DNA of 64,000 bases from Phytohabitans houttuyneae. Lineage in GTDB: Bacteria; Actinomycetota; Actinomycetes; Mycobacteriales; Micromonosporaceae. Where the stretch lies: contig NZ_BLPF01000001.1 of NCBI RefSeq assembly GCF_011764425.1, positions 1,789,001 to 1,853,000 on the forward strand, in the 5' to 3' direction. The notes under the pieces were generated by a model. That model was not told the origin of the DNA and ran no database searches. It worked only from the letters and a program-made list of their open reading frames with translations. Positions within the stretch are counted from its first letter, which is position 1. Every line of letters begins with the position of its first letter. Shown one piece after another: positions 33,843 through 42,757 of this stretch. The translations under genes and the position numbers were made by a program.

Positions 33843-36125
33843 CTAAGGTTCGCCGAAGATCACACCCCGGCCGTTGGTCGCCAGGTAGACGCGGCCGAAG
33901 ACGCGAGGGTCGCCGGTGATCGCGGCGCCGGTCCAGGCGTACTGGTGGCGGTCGTCGTTCACCCGGGTCCAGTGCCGGCCGGCGTCGTCGGACCGGAAGA
34001 TGCCGCGCACGCCGCGCACCTTGGCGGTGACGAACACCGCCGGGTAGCCACCGTGGCGGCGCGCGCGGCCGAAGCCGACCGCGTCGGCCTCGTCCACGTT
34101 GGACAGACGGGTGAACGAGGCGCCGCCGTCGGTGGAGCGCCACAGGCCATACACCCCGCCGGCCGTGTTGCCGCCGGCCAGCCACACGTCGCCGGCGCCG
34201 CCCGGGCGGGCCTTGAAGCGCACGTTGCCCTCCGCCGGCAGCCCGGCCGCGGCCGTGGCGGCGAACGTCGCGCCACCGTCCACACTGGAGTAGAAGGTGC
34301 CGGCCGCGTACGCGTAGAAGCGGGCCGGGTCGACCCGGTCGGACTCGACGGTCGCCCCGGCCGGCACGCCCGCGGACGCCGCCCACGTCGCGCCGCCGTC
34401 GCCACTCCAGCTGACCGCCGCCCCGGCCGGCGCCCACACCGCCCGCGCGCCGTCCGCGCTCACCGCCACCGTCCCGCCGCCGGTCACGCCGGCCGGCTCG
34501 GCGGCCGCCGCGGTCCAGGTCGCGCCGCCGTCGGTGGAGCGGCCGAAGCGGGGCGCCGTGCCGTTGCCCGCGCGCACCACCACCGCCGGGCTCAGCTCGG
34601 CGAAGTCGAGGCTCGTGGTGCTGCCGAGCGTGGGGTTGGCGTACATGAGGCCCGGGTTGGCGAAGTCGTGGTGCACGAAGCCGCCCACGTCGCCGACCGC
34701 GGAGAGCAGGTGCGCGCCGGTCGGCGGGCTGATCAGGTCGAGCACCGCGGTCTCCTCCAGGCCACGCGCCCGGACCGCGATGTGCACGGTGCCGCCGCTG
34801 TCCCAGTCGGTGAGGTTGCGGGTCTCGTAGATCGTCGCACCGGTGCCGTAGAGCAGGTGGTCGGAGTCGAACGGGTCGATCTCCACCGACTCGGTCATCC
34901 AGCCCAGCTTGGGTGCCTGCTCGGGGAGCGCGGGCGTCGCGTTCCAGGTCAGCCACGGCGCGTCGGAGATGTCGATGTCGTACCGGTTGGCCCGGTCCGG
35001 CCAGCCGACGTGGTCCCACGCCCGGGTCCAGGTGGCGCCGAAGTCGGTGCTGCGGAAGAAGACCACGTCCGGCCACCACGAGATCTGCGTGGCCACCATC
35101 AGCGTGCCGGGGCTCCGGCGGTCGACGGTGAGGCCGCTGTACCCGTACGTGTTGTCGGCGCTCGTCGACGGCGTCGGGCTGATCCGGACCCACTCCCCCG
35201 TCGCGGTGTCCAGCCGCCACACGTCGCCCTTGCCGCCGTCGTACGGCCCGGCGGTGTCGCTCGTCGCGATGTAGAGGTAGCCGCTGTCCGGGTCGAGCAC
35301 GCCCTTGTGCGGGATGTAGCCGGTCGGCTGCCCCGGCACCCGCTCCCAGGTCGCGCCCGCGTCGGTGGAGCGGTACAGGATGTTCTCCTTGTCGGCCACG
35401 CCCGCGTAGATCGTGCGGGTGGCCCGCCGGCGCCCGCCCGTGCGCGGGTCGAACACCACCCACAGCACGCCTTGGTTGTCGCTGCTGTAGCCGCTGGTGT
35501 CTCCCGGGTTGTCGGCGTAGTTGCCGGCGTTGGGAAACGACTCCACCCGGGCCCAGTTCGCGCCGAAGTCGGTGCTGCGCCACAGCCCGTGCCCGCCGCG
35601 CACGCCGAGGTACAGCACGCTGTTGCGGTGCGGGTCGATCGCGAGCCGCTCGCCCATCCCTCGGCCGGGCATGTTGCCGCCGAGCTTGAACGGCAGCGGG
35701 CTCACCTTCCACGTCGCGCCCCGGTCGCGGGAGCGCAGGATCGCGCCGTTGTTGGGGTCCCAGTCGTTCGTGTAGGTGCCGACGGCCAGGTACAGCCGGT
35801 CGGGGTCGGCCGCGTCGGTGGCGAGGCTCACGACGCCGGTCCACCCCCACTGGTCCCAGCCCACCCAGTCGAGCAGCGGTACCCACCGCTCGCGGCGGCG
35901 GTCCCACCGGTAGGCGCCGCCGATGTCGGTACGGGCGTACGCGAGGCCGGGCTCGCGCTGGTTGAAGACGATGCCGGGTACGAAGCCGCCGCCGACGATC
36001 TCGACGTTGCGCCAGGTGTAGCGGGAGCCGCCCGCGCTCGCGGGGTCGGCGGGGAGGGCCTGAGCCGCGATACCGGCGGCGCCCGCGGCGAGCAGGCTCC
36101 GGCGGGTGAGGTGTGCGCCAGTCAT
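33843..36125 (-). CDS. Secreted GH74 xyloglucanase-type glycoside hydrolase
   Basis: 760 residues with a twin-arginine-type signal (LTRRSLLAAGAAGIAAQAL). The body is two seven-bladed propellers with many short repeats of the STDFGATWTR or SRDRGATWK kind, typical of GH74. The catalytic Asp pair fits ARTDIGGAYRWD (~66) and AVGDVGGFVHHD (~478). GH74 enzymes cut the glucan backbone of xyloglucan. There is no carbohydrate-binding module at the C terminus. It could supply oligosaccharides to an importer, but no xyloglucan cluster surrounds it. Confidence 0.9.
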   Translation of the reverse strand: MTGAHLTRRSLLAAGAAGIAAQALPADPASAGGSRYTWRNVEIVGGGFVPGIVFNQREPGLAYARTDIGGAYRWDRRRERWVPLLDWVGWDQWGWTGVVSLATDAADPDRLYLAVGTYTNDWDPNNGAILRSRDRGATWKVSPLPFKLGGNMPGRGMGERLAIDPHRNSVLYLGVRGGHGLWRSTDFGANWARVESFPNAGNYADNPGDTSGYSSDNQGVLWVVFDPRTGGRRRATRTIYAGVADKENILYRSTDAGATWERVPGQPTGYIPHKGVLDPDSGYLYIATSDTAGPYDGGKGDVWRLDTATGEWVRISPTPSTSADNTYGYSGLTVDRRSPGTLMVATQISWWPDVVFFRSTDFGATWTRAWDHVGWPDRANRYDIDISDAPWLTWNATPALPEQAPKLGWMTESVEIDPFDSDHLLYGTGATIYETRNLTDWDSGGTVHIAVRARGLEETAVLDLISPPTGAHLLSAVGDVGGFVHHDFANPGLMYANPTLGSTTSLDFAELSPAVVVRAGNGTAPRFGRSTDGGATWTAAAAEPAGVTGGGTVAVSADGARAVWAPAGAAVSWSGDGGATWAASAGVPAGATVESDRVDPARFYAYAAGTFYSSVDGGATFAATAAAGLPAEGNVRFKARPGGAGDVWLAGGNTAGGVYGLWRSTDGGASFTRLSNVDEADAVGFGRARRHGGYPAVFVTAKVRGVRGIFRSDDAGRHWTRVNDDRHQYAWTGAAITGDPRVFGRVYLATNGRGVIFGEP

Positions 36126-36156
36126 GCGCCAGATTCGACAACCTCGATGGAACGGG

Positions 36157-36179
36157 CGTCAATAGTTTGGAGCCTAAAC
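36157..36179 (-). promoter_or_regulatory. Possible promoter and operator of the GH74 gene
   Basis: On the minus strand a near-palindrome GTTTAGGCTCCAAAC (36165-36179) is followed at once by TTGACG, a -35-like box, about 35 bp from the GH74 start. The position suits repression, but the regulator is unknown. Confidence 0.3.
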
Positions 36180-36361
36180 CAACTCTTCAGCCACCCGGGG
36201 CCGGACGGCCGACCCGGGCGTCACCCGGACTGCGTACCGAACTTGCCAGGCGGCTCGAATCATTGATCACATGGAGGGCGCACCAGCGGATGCAGGGCTT
36301 GCCGCCATGCCGCAAGATGGACGGACGCCCAGCTCAGAGGCCCGATTTGGAGGGGAATGCA

Positions 36362-36553
36362 GTGACGGACGGGACACCCTCGGTGACACCGCCGGCGGCC
36401 GCGGACACGGCGGAGGCCACCTGCGCGCACTGTGGGCTGCCACTCGCGCTCGACGACATCTGGGGCTGGATCCACGCGAACGGCCGCTACCTGTGCTACG
36501 ACCCGGAGACGGGCGAGCCGATGTCGATGCCCGCGGAGCCGTCCTACACCTGA
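36362..36553 (+). CDS. Small CxxC protein
   Basis: 63 residues from a GTG at 36362 with GGAGGGGA upstream. It carries ATCAHCGLPLALDDI and the acidic YDPETGEPMS. A single CxxC plus one more Cys could bind zinc weakly. Function is unknown. Confidence 0.6.
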   Translation: MTDGTPSVTPPAAADTAEATCAHCGLPLALDDIWGWIHANGRYLCYDPETGEPMSMPAEPSYT

Positions 36554-36631
36554 TCCCTTCTCGACCGATCCAGAGCTTGGCAACCCCGGCGGGAGGCGGG
36601 ACCATAAGGCGACGGGCCTAGGGAGGGCTGT

Positions 36632-37267
36632 ATGCCCCGTCTGTTGCCGCGCATCTCACCGGAGCCACCGCCGGAGTACATCGAGTTCGTCGAGCTCCAC
36701 CTCGACGCGCTCCGGAAGGACGCTGCCCGCGTCGTCGGCACCGAGCACGACGCCGACTGCCTGTACCCCGATGTGCTCACCGACGTCGCGGCCCGCTGGG
36801 GTTGGCTGAAGCTGCAGCGGCGGCTGCGCCAGGCGGACGCCGTCGACCTGTACCTGCGCCGCGCCTTCACCCGCCGCGCGGACAGCTGGCGGGCGCCTGA
36901 CCTGCTGCCCCTGGAGTCGCTGGACGAGGCGTGGCCGGTCGAGATCCAGGTCTGGTCCACCGGCTCGATCGACCCGCCGCCACCGTCGCCGCCGTCCCAG
37001 CGGATCGGGTCGAGCTTCGCGCTCCGGCTCGCGCCGCACCTCGACCCCACCCAGCGGCCGCAGGCCGGACCGCTGGCCGAGGCGGCCGTGGCCTGGTGGC
37101 ACGCGTGCGAGGCGCGCCGGCGGCGGCGCCGGATCGCGGCCGGGATGGTGGCGCTGGTCCTGCTCGCACTCATGAACCGGCTACCGCAGCACCCCTCGAC
37201 CCGGAGCCTGGAATGGGTGGACAAGGGGGTTGCGGTTTCCTCGACGTGGAGTACTGTATCGATTTAG
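36632..37267 (+). CDS. Sigma-70 region-2-like protein with C-terminal membrane helix
   Basis: 211 residues. EYIEFVELHLDALRKDAARV, EHDADCLYPDVLTDVAARWG and DAVDLYLRRAFTRRADSWR follow the pattern of region 2 of SigE-type ECF factors, where the acidic residues contact RNA polymerase. A Pro-rich linker and an Arg-rich stretch lead to a membrane helix (IAAGMVALVLLALM). There is no region 4 HTH, so it is not a normal sigma factor. It could be a membrane-bound decoy, an anti-sigma-like protein or a relic. The LacI operator overlaps its last codons. Confidence 0.6.
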   Translation: MPRLLPRISPEPPPEYIEFVELHLDALRKDAARVVGTEHDADCLYPDVLTDVAARWGWLKLQRRLRQADAVDLYLRRAFTRRADSWRAPDLLPLESLDEAWPVEIQVWSTGSIDPPPPSPPSQRIGSSFALRLAPHLDPTQRPQAGPLAEAAVAWWHACEARRRRRRIAAGMVALVLLALMNRLPQHPSTRSLEWVDKGVAVSSTWSTVSI

Positions 37268-37286
37268 AAGCACTGGATCGATACAG
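37254..37286. promoter_or_regulatory. LacI-type operator, 10-bp inverted repeat
   Basis: CTGTATCGAT and ATCGATACAG form a perfect inverted repeat with 13 bp between. Each arm sits in a near-palindrome around a central CG, as LacI-family operators do. It lies 15 bp before the LacI start, so autoregulation is likely. Confidence 0.65.
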
Positions 37287-37300
37287 AAGGGCCGCTGGCC

Positions 37301-38355
37301 ATGAAGCCCACGTTGCAGACCGTCGCCGACCGGGTCGGCGTCTCGCGCAGCACGGTTTCGAATGCGTACAGCCGGCCCGACCAGCTCTCCCCGAGCTGCG
37401 CGAGAAGATCTTCGAGGCCGCCCGCGAGCTGGGGTATTCGGGTCCCAACCCGACCGCCCGCTCGCTGCGCAGCGGCCGCGCCGGCGCGATCGGCGTGCTG
37501 TTCACGACCGCGCTGTCGATCGCCTTCACCGACCCCTACGCGGTGCAGTTCCTGCGTGGCCTTGCCGAGGTGGCCGAGGACAACCGCACGAGCCTCCTGC
37601 TCGTGCCGCTGCGCGACGACGACGAGGGCGCGCTGGAGGCGGTTCGCAACGCGTCGGTCGACGGCTTCGTCGTCTACTGCGTCCCGGGGTGGTACAAGGC
37701 GATGGAGGCGGCCTGGGCGCGCGGCATCCCGGTGGTCAACTCCGACCACTTCGGCTCGCTGTTCGTCGGGATCGACGAGATCGCCTCCACCCGCGCCGCC
37801 GGTGAGCACCTCATGCGCCTCGGCCACCGCCGGATCGCGATCGTCGCCGACTACATCGCCCCCGACCGCCGCACCGGCGAGGTCCGCGTGCCGTCGGTCG
37901 AGGGCCTGGGGTCCTATGTGAGCCGCGAGCGCCTCACCGGGTACCGGGACGCGTTCGCGGCGGCCGGGCTCGACTGGTCCGAGGTGATCACGATCAGCGC
38001 CGCCGGCAACAGCCGGGAGCACGGCGCGGCCGCCGCGGCACACGCGCTGGACCGTTCACCCCGCCCGACCGCGGTGGTGGCCACCACCGACCTGCTCGCC
38101 CTCGGTGTGCTCGACGCGCTCGCCGCCCGCGACCTGCGGCCCGGCCGTGACGTCTCGGTGATCGGCTTCGACGACATCCCCGACGCCGCGCAGGCACACA
38201 TGACCACCGTCCGGCAGCCGGCCCTCGATCGGGGTCGCATCGCCGGCCGGCTGCTGCTCGACCCACCGGACGACCCGGCCGATCGCCGGGTGATCCTGCC
38301 GACCGAACTCGTCGTCCGGGCCTCGACCGGCCCGGCATCCGCAGGGAGCATCTGA
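37301..38355 (+). pseudogene. LacI-family regulator with one frameshift near the start
   Basis: The ATG at 37301 opens a LacI HTH (PTLQTVADRVGVSRSTVSNA, YSRPDQLSP). The frame then shifts at TCCCCGAG (37388-37395). One more G gives SPELREKIFEAARELGY, the normal hinge helix, and a 351-residue protein. The rest is a periplasmic-binding-type effector domain (GAIGVLFTTALSIAFTDPYA, LGHRRIAIVADYI, AVVATTDLLALGVLDALAAR, VSVIGFDDIPDAAQAHMTTV). It probably represses a sugar or nucleoside operon from the adjacent operator. Loss of one base suggests a sequencing error more than a dead gene. Confidence 0.85.
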
Positions 38356-38558
38356 TGTTCGATCCGACCGCGATGATCATGGCGGACAAGGCGACCAAGC
38401 GCCACGTGCTGTCCGCCCGACCAGAGGCCCGCACGACACCCGAGCGACCACCACGGCAGCGAGGTGAGTCGATGCGCCTGCTCGCGGCGACGACCCTCCG
38501 TCGGCTGGCCGACCGGGTCGAGCCACGCACCTCGAAGCCCTGCGTACAGGTCTCCTGA
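38355..38558 (+). CDS. Small hypothetical protein coupled to the LacI gene
   Basis: 67 residues. The ATG overlaps the LacI stop (TGATG) and GGGAGC lies upstream, which points to translational coupling. The sequence is basic (MFDPTAMIMADKATKRHVL, then a Pro/Arg-rich part and LRRLADRVE). No family is recognised. Confidence 0.45.
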   Translation: MFDPTAMIMADKATKRHVLSARPEARTTPERPPRQRGESMRLLAATTLRRLADRVEPRTSKPCVQVS

Positions 38559-38571
38559 CCTGCGGTTACTT

Positions 38572-38627
38572 GAGATCCGCCACCTCGACGTGGTCCCCAT
38601 TCCAATGTCGTTGAGGTGGCGGATCTC
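38572..38627. terminator. 15-bp perfect inverted repeat
   Basis: GAGATCCGCCACCTC and its exact complement GAGGTGGCGGATCTC are separated by 26 bases. It lies 14 bp after a small gene and just before the next. It may be a terminator without a good T tract, or an operator. Confidence 0.5.
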
Positions 38628-38651
38628 TTGCTTGCCCGGTGCGACGAACCT

Positions 38652-38870
38652 ATGAGGGTGAGCGTCATGCACCGTGGCGACGAAGACCTGCACTACAGCG
38701 ACAACTCCCACCGCTGGATCGCCCCGCCGGAGGTCGACCAGGCCACCTGGGAGGCCGGGCTGAGGGCGCACATGCAGCAGCACCGCAGCACGATGGGCGG
38801 GCGCTTCAACATCGACGAGCTGCTCGAGGTGCCGCCCGCCCGCATTCCCCGCCAGCGGGAGCCGGACTGA
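38652..38870 (+). CDS. Small hypothetical protein
   Basis: Up to 72 residues from the ATG at 38652, or 67 from the ATG at 38667, which has GAGGG upstream. RGDEDLHYSDNSHRWIAPPE and TMGGRFNIDELLEVPPARIP read as a real protein with normal codon use. No domain is recognised. Confidence 0.5.
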   Translation: MRVSVMHRGDEDLHYSDNSHRWIAPPEVDQATWEAGLRAHMQQHRSTMGGRFNIDELLEVPPARIPRQREPD

Positions 38871-39064
38871 TCCAGGGCCATCGAATCCCCGGCGTTCCGC
38901 ATGACATTCGATCCCCGGGGATATCGAGCATCGAGAACTATGCAATTTGCTCGGGGCATTTGCGATGCGCAGTGTGTTCAGAGCGTGATGCCGCTCGACC
39001 GCCCAAAACGTTCGTTAAAGAGCTTCTCGCCTCGACCTTCGCCGTCACTTAGCGTAGTCAACGC

Positions 39065-41890
39065 TCAGCCGACCGACTCCACGCCGGCGCCGCGCAGGCT
39101 CGCCTCGCGGGCGATCTCGGTCCGCGAGTGGAGCTGGAGCTTGGCCAGGATGTGCGAGACGTGGGTCTGCACGGTGCGCCGGCTCAGGAAGAGGTGCGCC
39201 GCGATCTGCGGGTTGGACATGCCCTCGGCGACAAGCCCGGCGACCTTCATCTCGGTCGGCGTGAGGCTGTCCCACCCGCTGTCCGCCCGGCGGTGCCGCG
39301 CGTGCGGGCCGCGGCGGATGCCGTACGACCGGAACTTTGCCTGCGTGCGGGCCAGGTCCCACTCTGCGCCGAGCTCGCTGTAGATGGCGTGCGCGCTGGT
39401 GAAGTGGGCGCGGGCGCCACCCAGGTCGCCCCGCTCGGCGAGAGCCGCGCCAGCCGCTTCGAGGGCCTGCGCGCGGGGCAGCGGCCGCTTGGCCGCCGCG
39501 TAGTGCTCGGCGGCGGCGAGGAGCAGCTCGGGATCGCGGTCGAGCAGGCCCCGGCAGTGCGGTGCGACGGCCAGGTGGTGCGGGACATCGGAGTCGCCCG
39601 CCATGGACTCGGCGCGCTCGACGAGCGTGCGAGCGGTCTTCACGTCGCCCACCTCGATCGCCAAGCGGGTCGCCTCGGCGAGCAGGCCGGCCGACTCCTC
39701 CATCTCCTCGGTGTCCAGCATGCCGTCCATGAGCTCGGCGAGGGCTTCCTTGGGGGCGCCGGCCTGCTCACGGGCGAGGCTCCGGGCCAGCGCCAGCGCG
39801 CAGATCACCAGGTCGCCCAGGCGGGCCGCGTGCTCCTCGGCCTCGGCGAGGTGGCGGGCGGCCGCCGGGTCCGCCCGGTGCAGGCGGATCTTGGCAGCGA
39901 TCCCCAGGTCGAGGCACTCGGTGGGCGGGTTTTTCGGGATCTGCGACACGAGGTCGACCTCGGCCAGCGCGTCGTCCCACCGGCCGGTCTCGAAGAGCAG
40001 CTCACCCAGCGTGCTCTGGGCCTGCGCCAGCCGCACGAGGTTTCCCACCTCGTCGGCCATCTGGCGCGCCTGGACAGCGGCCGGGATGGCCTCTTCCTGC
40101 CGGTCCAGGTTGCCCAGGACGGCGGCCTGGTTGATCTGGAGACCGAGCCGCAGGTCCGCGAGGCCCGGCTCCGTCTCTGCCACGGTCAGCGCCCGGTCGA
40201 ACAGCGGCAGCGCCTGGGCCGACTCGCCGCGCATCGCCTGCGCGAAGATCAGCGTGCCGAGTGCCCAGCCGATGGTCCACCGGTCACCCGCGTCGGTCGC
40301 CTTCTGCAGGGCGCTCTCGGCGACCTGGCCGGCCAGGTCGAGCCGACCGAGCATGCAGAGGGTACGGGCCTTGAGCACCAGCAGCCGGTGCCGAGTGGCC
40401 GGGATCGGCGCCTCCAGAGCCCGCTCCAGCGCCGCGAGCGCCTCCTCCGCGCGTCCCTCCACGGCCCAGCACTGGGTCCGCGTCCAGTGCAGGTCGACCA
40501 GGTAGTCGTGACGGGTCACGTACTCCAACGCGCCGGTCGCCACATCGGCACCGCCGCCCGGGTCGCCGGACTTGTAGAGCGCGTCAGCGAGCCGGCAGGC
40601 CAGCAGGTCGTGCGGGGCGACACCGGCGGGGATCGCGGCGACCGCGCGGCGCAGCAGCGGGATGGCGGCGCCCGGCGCGCGGGCCACGAGGCGCTGGCCG
40701 GCATCCACCAGCCACTGGACCATCCACTCGTCGGCCACGCCCGTGGCGCCGTCGTCCTGGAACGCGGGCAGCAGCTGACGGGCGACGCGCTCGGCCGGCG
40801 CACCGCCTCTGGCCAGCGCGCGGGCCGCGTCACGGTGCCACGCGGCGCGTACGGCGGCGGGCATCTCCTCGTAGAGGGCGGCCCGGATCAGGGGGTGCCG
40901 GAAGGCCAGCGCGAAGTCGTTTTCCCGGAGCACGCCGGCGAGGATCGCCTCGTCCAGCACCGGCATCAGCTCGCCGACGCTCTGGCCGGAGACCATGGCC
41001 AGCTCGGAGACCGAGAAGTCGACGCCGAGCAGCGCCGCCGCCCGGAGCAGGCCACGGCCGGGTGCGGAGAGGAACTCGACCCGGTCGGCGATCGCCGCGG
41101 ACAGCGAGCCAGGGGTGCGGGTGCCGGTCGCCTCGACCAAGCCGTCGTCCATGGTCAGCGCGCCGCCGCGGGCCAGCGCGTCGACAAGCTCCGTGACGTA
41201 CAGCGGGTTGCCCGCCGCACCGCCCGCGAGCTGCAGCAGGCGGGGGCCGGGACGGCCGCCGGTCGTATTCTGCACGAGGCGGGCGACCTCGGCGTCGGAG
41301 AGGCTGTGCAGGCGCAGGCGGTCGGCCGGCCGGACCGACCTGCTCAGGGCCTTGAGGTCTTCGCGGATCGGCACCGGACGGGTCACGCCGGCGACGAGCA
41401 GCGGCAGCTGATGCACGGTGCGGACCAGGCGGCCGAGCGTCTGCACGGTGGCCGCGTCGGCCCACTGCAGGTCGTCGACGACCAGCAGGACCGGTGCGCC
41501 CGTGCACAACTCGTCGACAAGGGACAGCAGGCGCTCGGTGGCGGCGGCGACCTGGTCGACGCCGTTGCCGGGGACGGACTCCGCGCGCAGCAGCTCGGCG
41601 ATCTCGGCGGGACCGCGGTCGACGGGTGCGGACTCGAGGGCGTCCAGCAGCGGCAGGAGGGGAAACGCCTGGCTGAGCTCGTCGCAGGAGGCCCAGAAGA
41701 GCTGGCATCCGGCGGTCTTGGCGTCGTCGGCCGCCGCACGCATGAGGGAAGACTTGCCGATGCCCGGCTCGCCCTCGACCAGGACCGCGCGACCACGACC
41801 GGCCGCCAGGGCGGTGATCCACTCCCGGGTGCGATCAAGATGACGCCGACGCCCGATCAGCGACGAGCCGTAGCGCGTCTCGATCATCAT
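39065..41890 (-). CDS. LuxR-family AAA-16/TPR regulator (LAL type)
   Basis: 941 residues from an ATG at 41890 with GAGG upstream. The N-terminal ATPase has EGEPGIGKSSLMRAAADDAK (~45) and VLLVVDDLQWADAATV (~130); a long TPR region follows; the C terminus is a LuxR HTH (DSLTPTEMKVAGLVAEGMSN, LSRRTVQTHVSHILAKLQLH). Such large ATP-binding LuxR regulators commonly control secondary metabolism or sugar use. It is clearly related to the protein at 20018, which carries its HTH at the other end. The target is unknown; an unusual low-G+C region lies upstream. Confidence 0.9.
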   Translation of the reverse strand: MMIETRYGSSLIGRRRHLDRTREWITALAAGRGRAVLVEGEPGIGKSSLMRAAADDAKTAGCQLFWASCDELSQAFPLLPLLDALESAPVDRGPAEIAELLRAESVPGNGVDQVAAATERLLSLVDELCTGAPVLLVVDDLQWADAATVQTLGRLVRTVHQLPLLVAGVTRPVPIREDLKALSRSVRPADRLRLHSLSDAEVARLVQNTTGGRPGPRLLQLAGGAAGNPLYVTELVDALARGGALTMDDGLVEATGTRTPGSLSAAIADRVEFLSAPGRGLLRAAALLGVDFSVSELAMVSGQSVGELMPVLDEAILAGVLRENDFALAFRHPLIRAALYEEMPAAVRAAWHRDAARALARGGAPAERVARQLLPAFQDDGATGVADEWMVQWLVDAGQRLVARAPGAAIPLLRRAVAAIPAGVAPHDLLACRLADALYKSGDPGGGADVATGALEYVTRHDYLVDLHWTRTQCWAVEGRAEEALAALERALEAPIPATRHRLLVLKARTLCMLGRLDLAGQVAESALQKATDAGDRWTIGWALGTLIFAQAMRGESAQALPLFDRALTVAETEPGLADLRLGLQINQAAVLGNLDRQEEAIPAAVQARQMADEVGNLVRLAQAQSTLGELLFETGRWDDALAEVDLVSQIPKNPPTECLDLGIAAKIRLHRADPAAARHLAEAEEHAARLGDLVICALALARSLAREQAGAPKEALAELMDGMLDTEEMEESAGLLAEATRLAIEVGDVKTARTLVERAESMAGDSDVPHHLAVAPHCRGLLDRDPELLLAAAEHYAAAKRPLPRAQALEAAGAALAERGDLGGARAHFTSAHAIYSELGAEWDLARTQAKFRSYGIRRGPHARHRRADSGWDSLTPTEMKVAGLVAEGMSNPQIAAHLFLSRRTVQTHVSHILAKLQLHSRTEIAREASLRGAGVESVG

Positions 41891-42252
41891 GTGAACCTCA
41901 CCCTTCGTTCGCCGCCACGAACCCGTCGTTCACGCGTCGTATACGTGCGTCAGCCGTCCACCCCTTTTTGCAACGTCCGGAACCTGCAACACTCGGTTAC
42001 GCTTGGTTCCCAAACATTCGTATCTTGGGTGACCTAGATCAGCACCAAGAGGATTTAATCACGCAGGTAAATTGTCCGTATTTCAAAAAGTTGAAAAGCA
42101 TGAAGGGGCTACCCATTTACCTCCAACCCCGCGCCGCTTACGCTTTGCAATTAATACCTGGCCGGGTGTAATTGGAGGCAGCGGCCACCGGAGCGATGAC
42201 GCGGACGTCATCGCTATTGGTGTCTGCAACGCTTGGCAGGAGCGTACCCATC
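41891..42252. other. Low-G+C intergenic region
   Basis: About 360 bp clearly poorer in G+C than the neighbours, with AT-rich promoter-like words (for example TTTCAAAAAGTTGAAAAG near 42089-42106). A perfect 10-bp hairpin, AGCGATGACG-cgga-CGTCATCGCT, lies at 42192-42215, just before the small peptide gene. I see no gene in the first 280 bp. Confidence 0.5.
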
Positions 42253-42366
42253 ATGCGGAAGCTTAGACGCGCTCTGGTCACCATTTCGGTGATGACCTTT
42301 AGCGCACTAGTAGCAGCCTCGGCGGCCGGTGCAACGGTCGCCATGGCAACTCGGCTCCACCCGTGA
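42253..42366 (+). CDS. Short exported or membrane peptide
   Basis: 37 residues from an ATG with AGGAG about ten bases upstream. MRKLRRALVTISVMTFSALV and AASAAGATVAMATRLHP read as a positively charged start, a hydrophobic core and an Ala-rich cleavage-like end, so it may be a signal peptide followed by almost nothing, or a membrane microprotein. It stands alone between two large regulators. Confidence 0.45.
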   Translation: MRKLRRALVTISVMTFSALVAASAAGATVAMATRLHP

Positions 42367-42696
42367 GCTAACTGGTCACCACCGACTTGGTTTGTAACCC
42401 CTCCTCTGAGGATCGGCATCAGAGTAAGTACCTCAACGAGTAGTTACTATGCCGCTTCAGAAGCTCTGAGGGAAGGGTTTACGGCCACGAATCTGCAACT
42501 TGCACAGAGCATCTGCAGAGAGCCCATTGCACAACACCCCCGACCCCGACCAGTGGTGTCACAAGAGGTACACGCGCACCCCTCTTCGAACCACCACCAC
42601 GAGCAGGATCGACGTCCAGCGGAGATTCACTCTCCACGATCAACGATCGGCGGGACAGGCCTCCCGGTTGGACAAGATCCCAACGATGGACGTTAG
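42367..42696. other. Intergenic region, no gene seen
   Basis: No convincing reading frame on either strand. G+C rises from left to right. It separates the short peptide gene from the 3' end of the AfsR-like gene. Confidence 0.4.
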
Positions 42697-42730
42697 GTAC
42701 GCCCCCGCGCGGCGCTGGCGGGGCGTACCG
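42697..42730 (-). terminator. 10-bp inverted repeat after the AfsR-like gene
   Basis: GGTACGCCCC and GGGGCGTACC pair across 14 bases, 28-61 bp beyond the stop of the AfsR-like gene. The strong stem suits a terminator, although no T tract follows. Confidence 0.5.
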
Positions 42731-42757
42731 CTGTTTGGGACGGGGCGCCAACGGACG

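Noticed and set aside
31657-36162. Minus-strand frame of about 1,500 codons
   Set aside because: It is an off-frame shadow of helD and the GH74 gene, both of which are clear in their own frames; its composition is Arg/Gly/Pro-rich.
39128-42037. Plus-strand frame of 969 codons
   Set aside because: Antisense of the LuxR-type regulator, with shadow composition and no domain.
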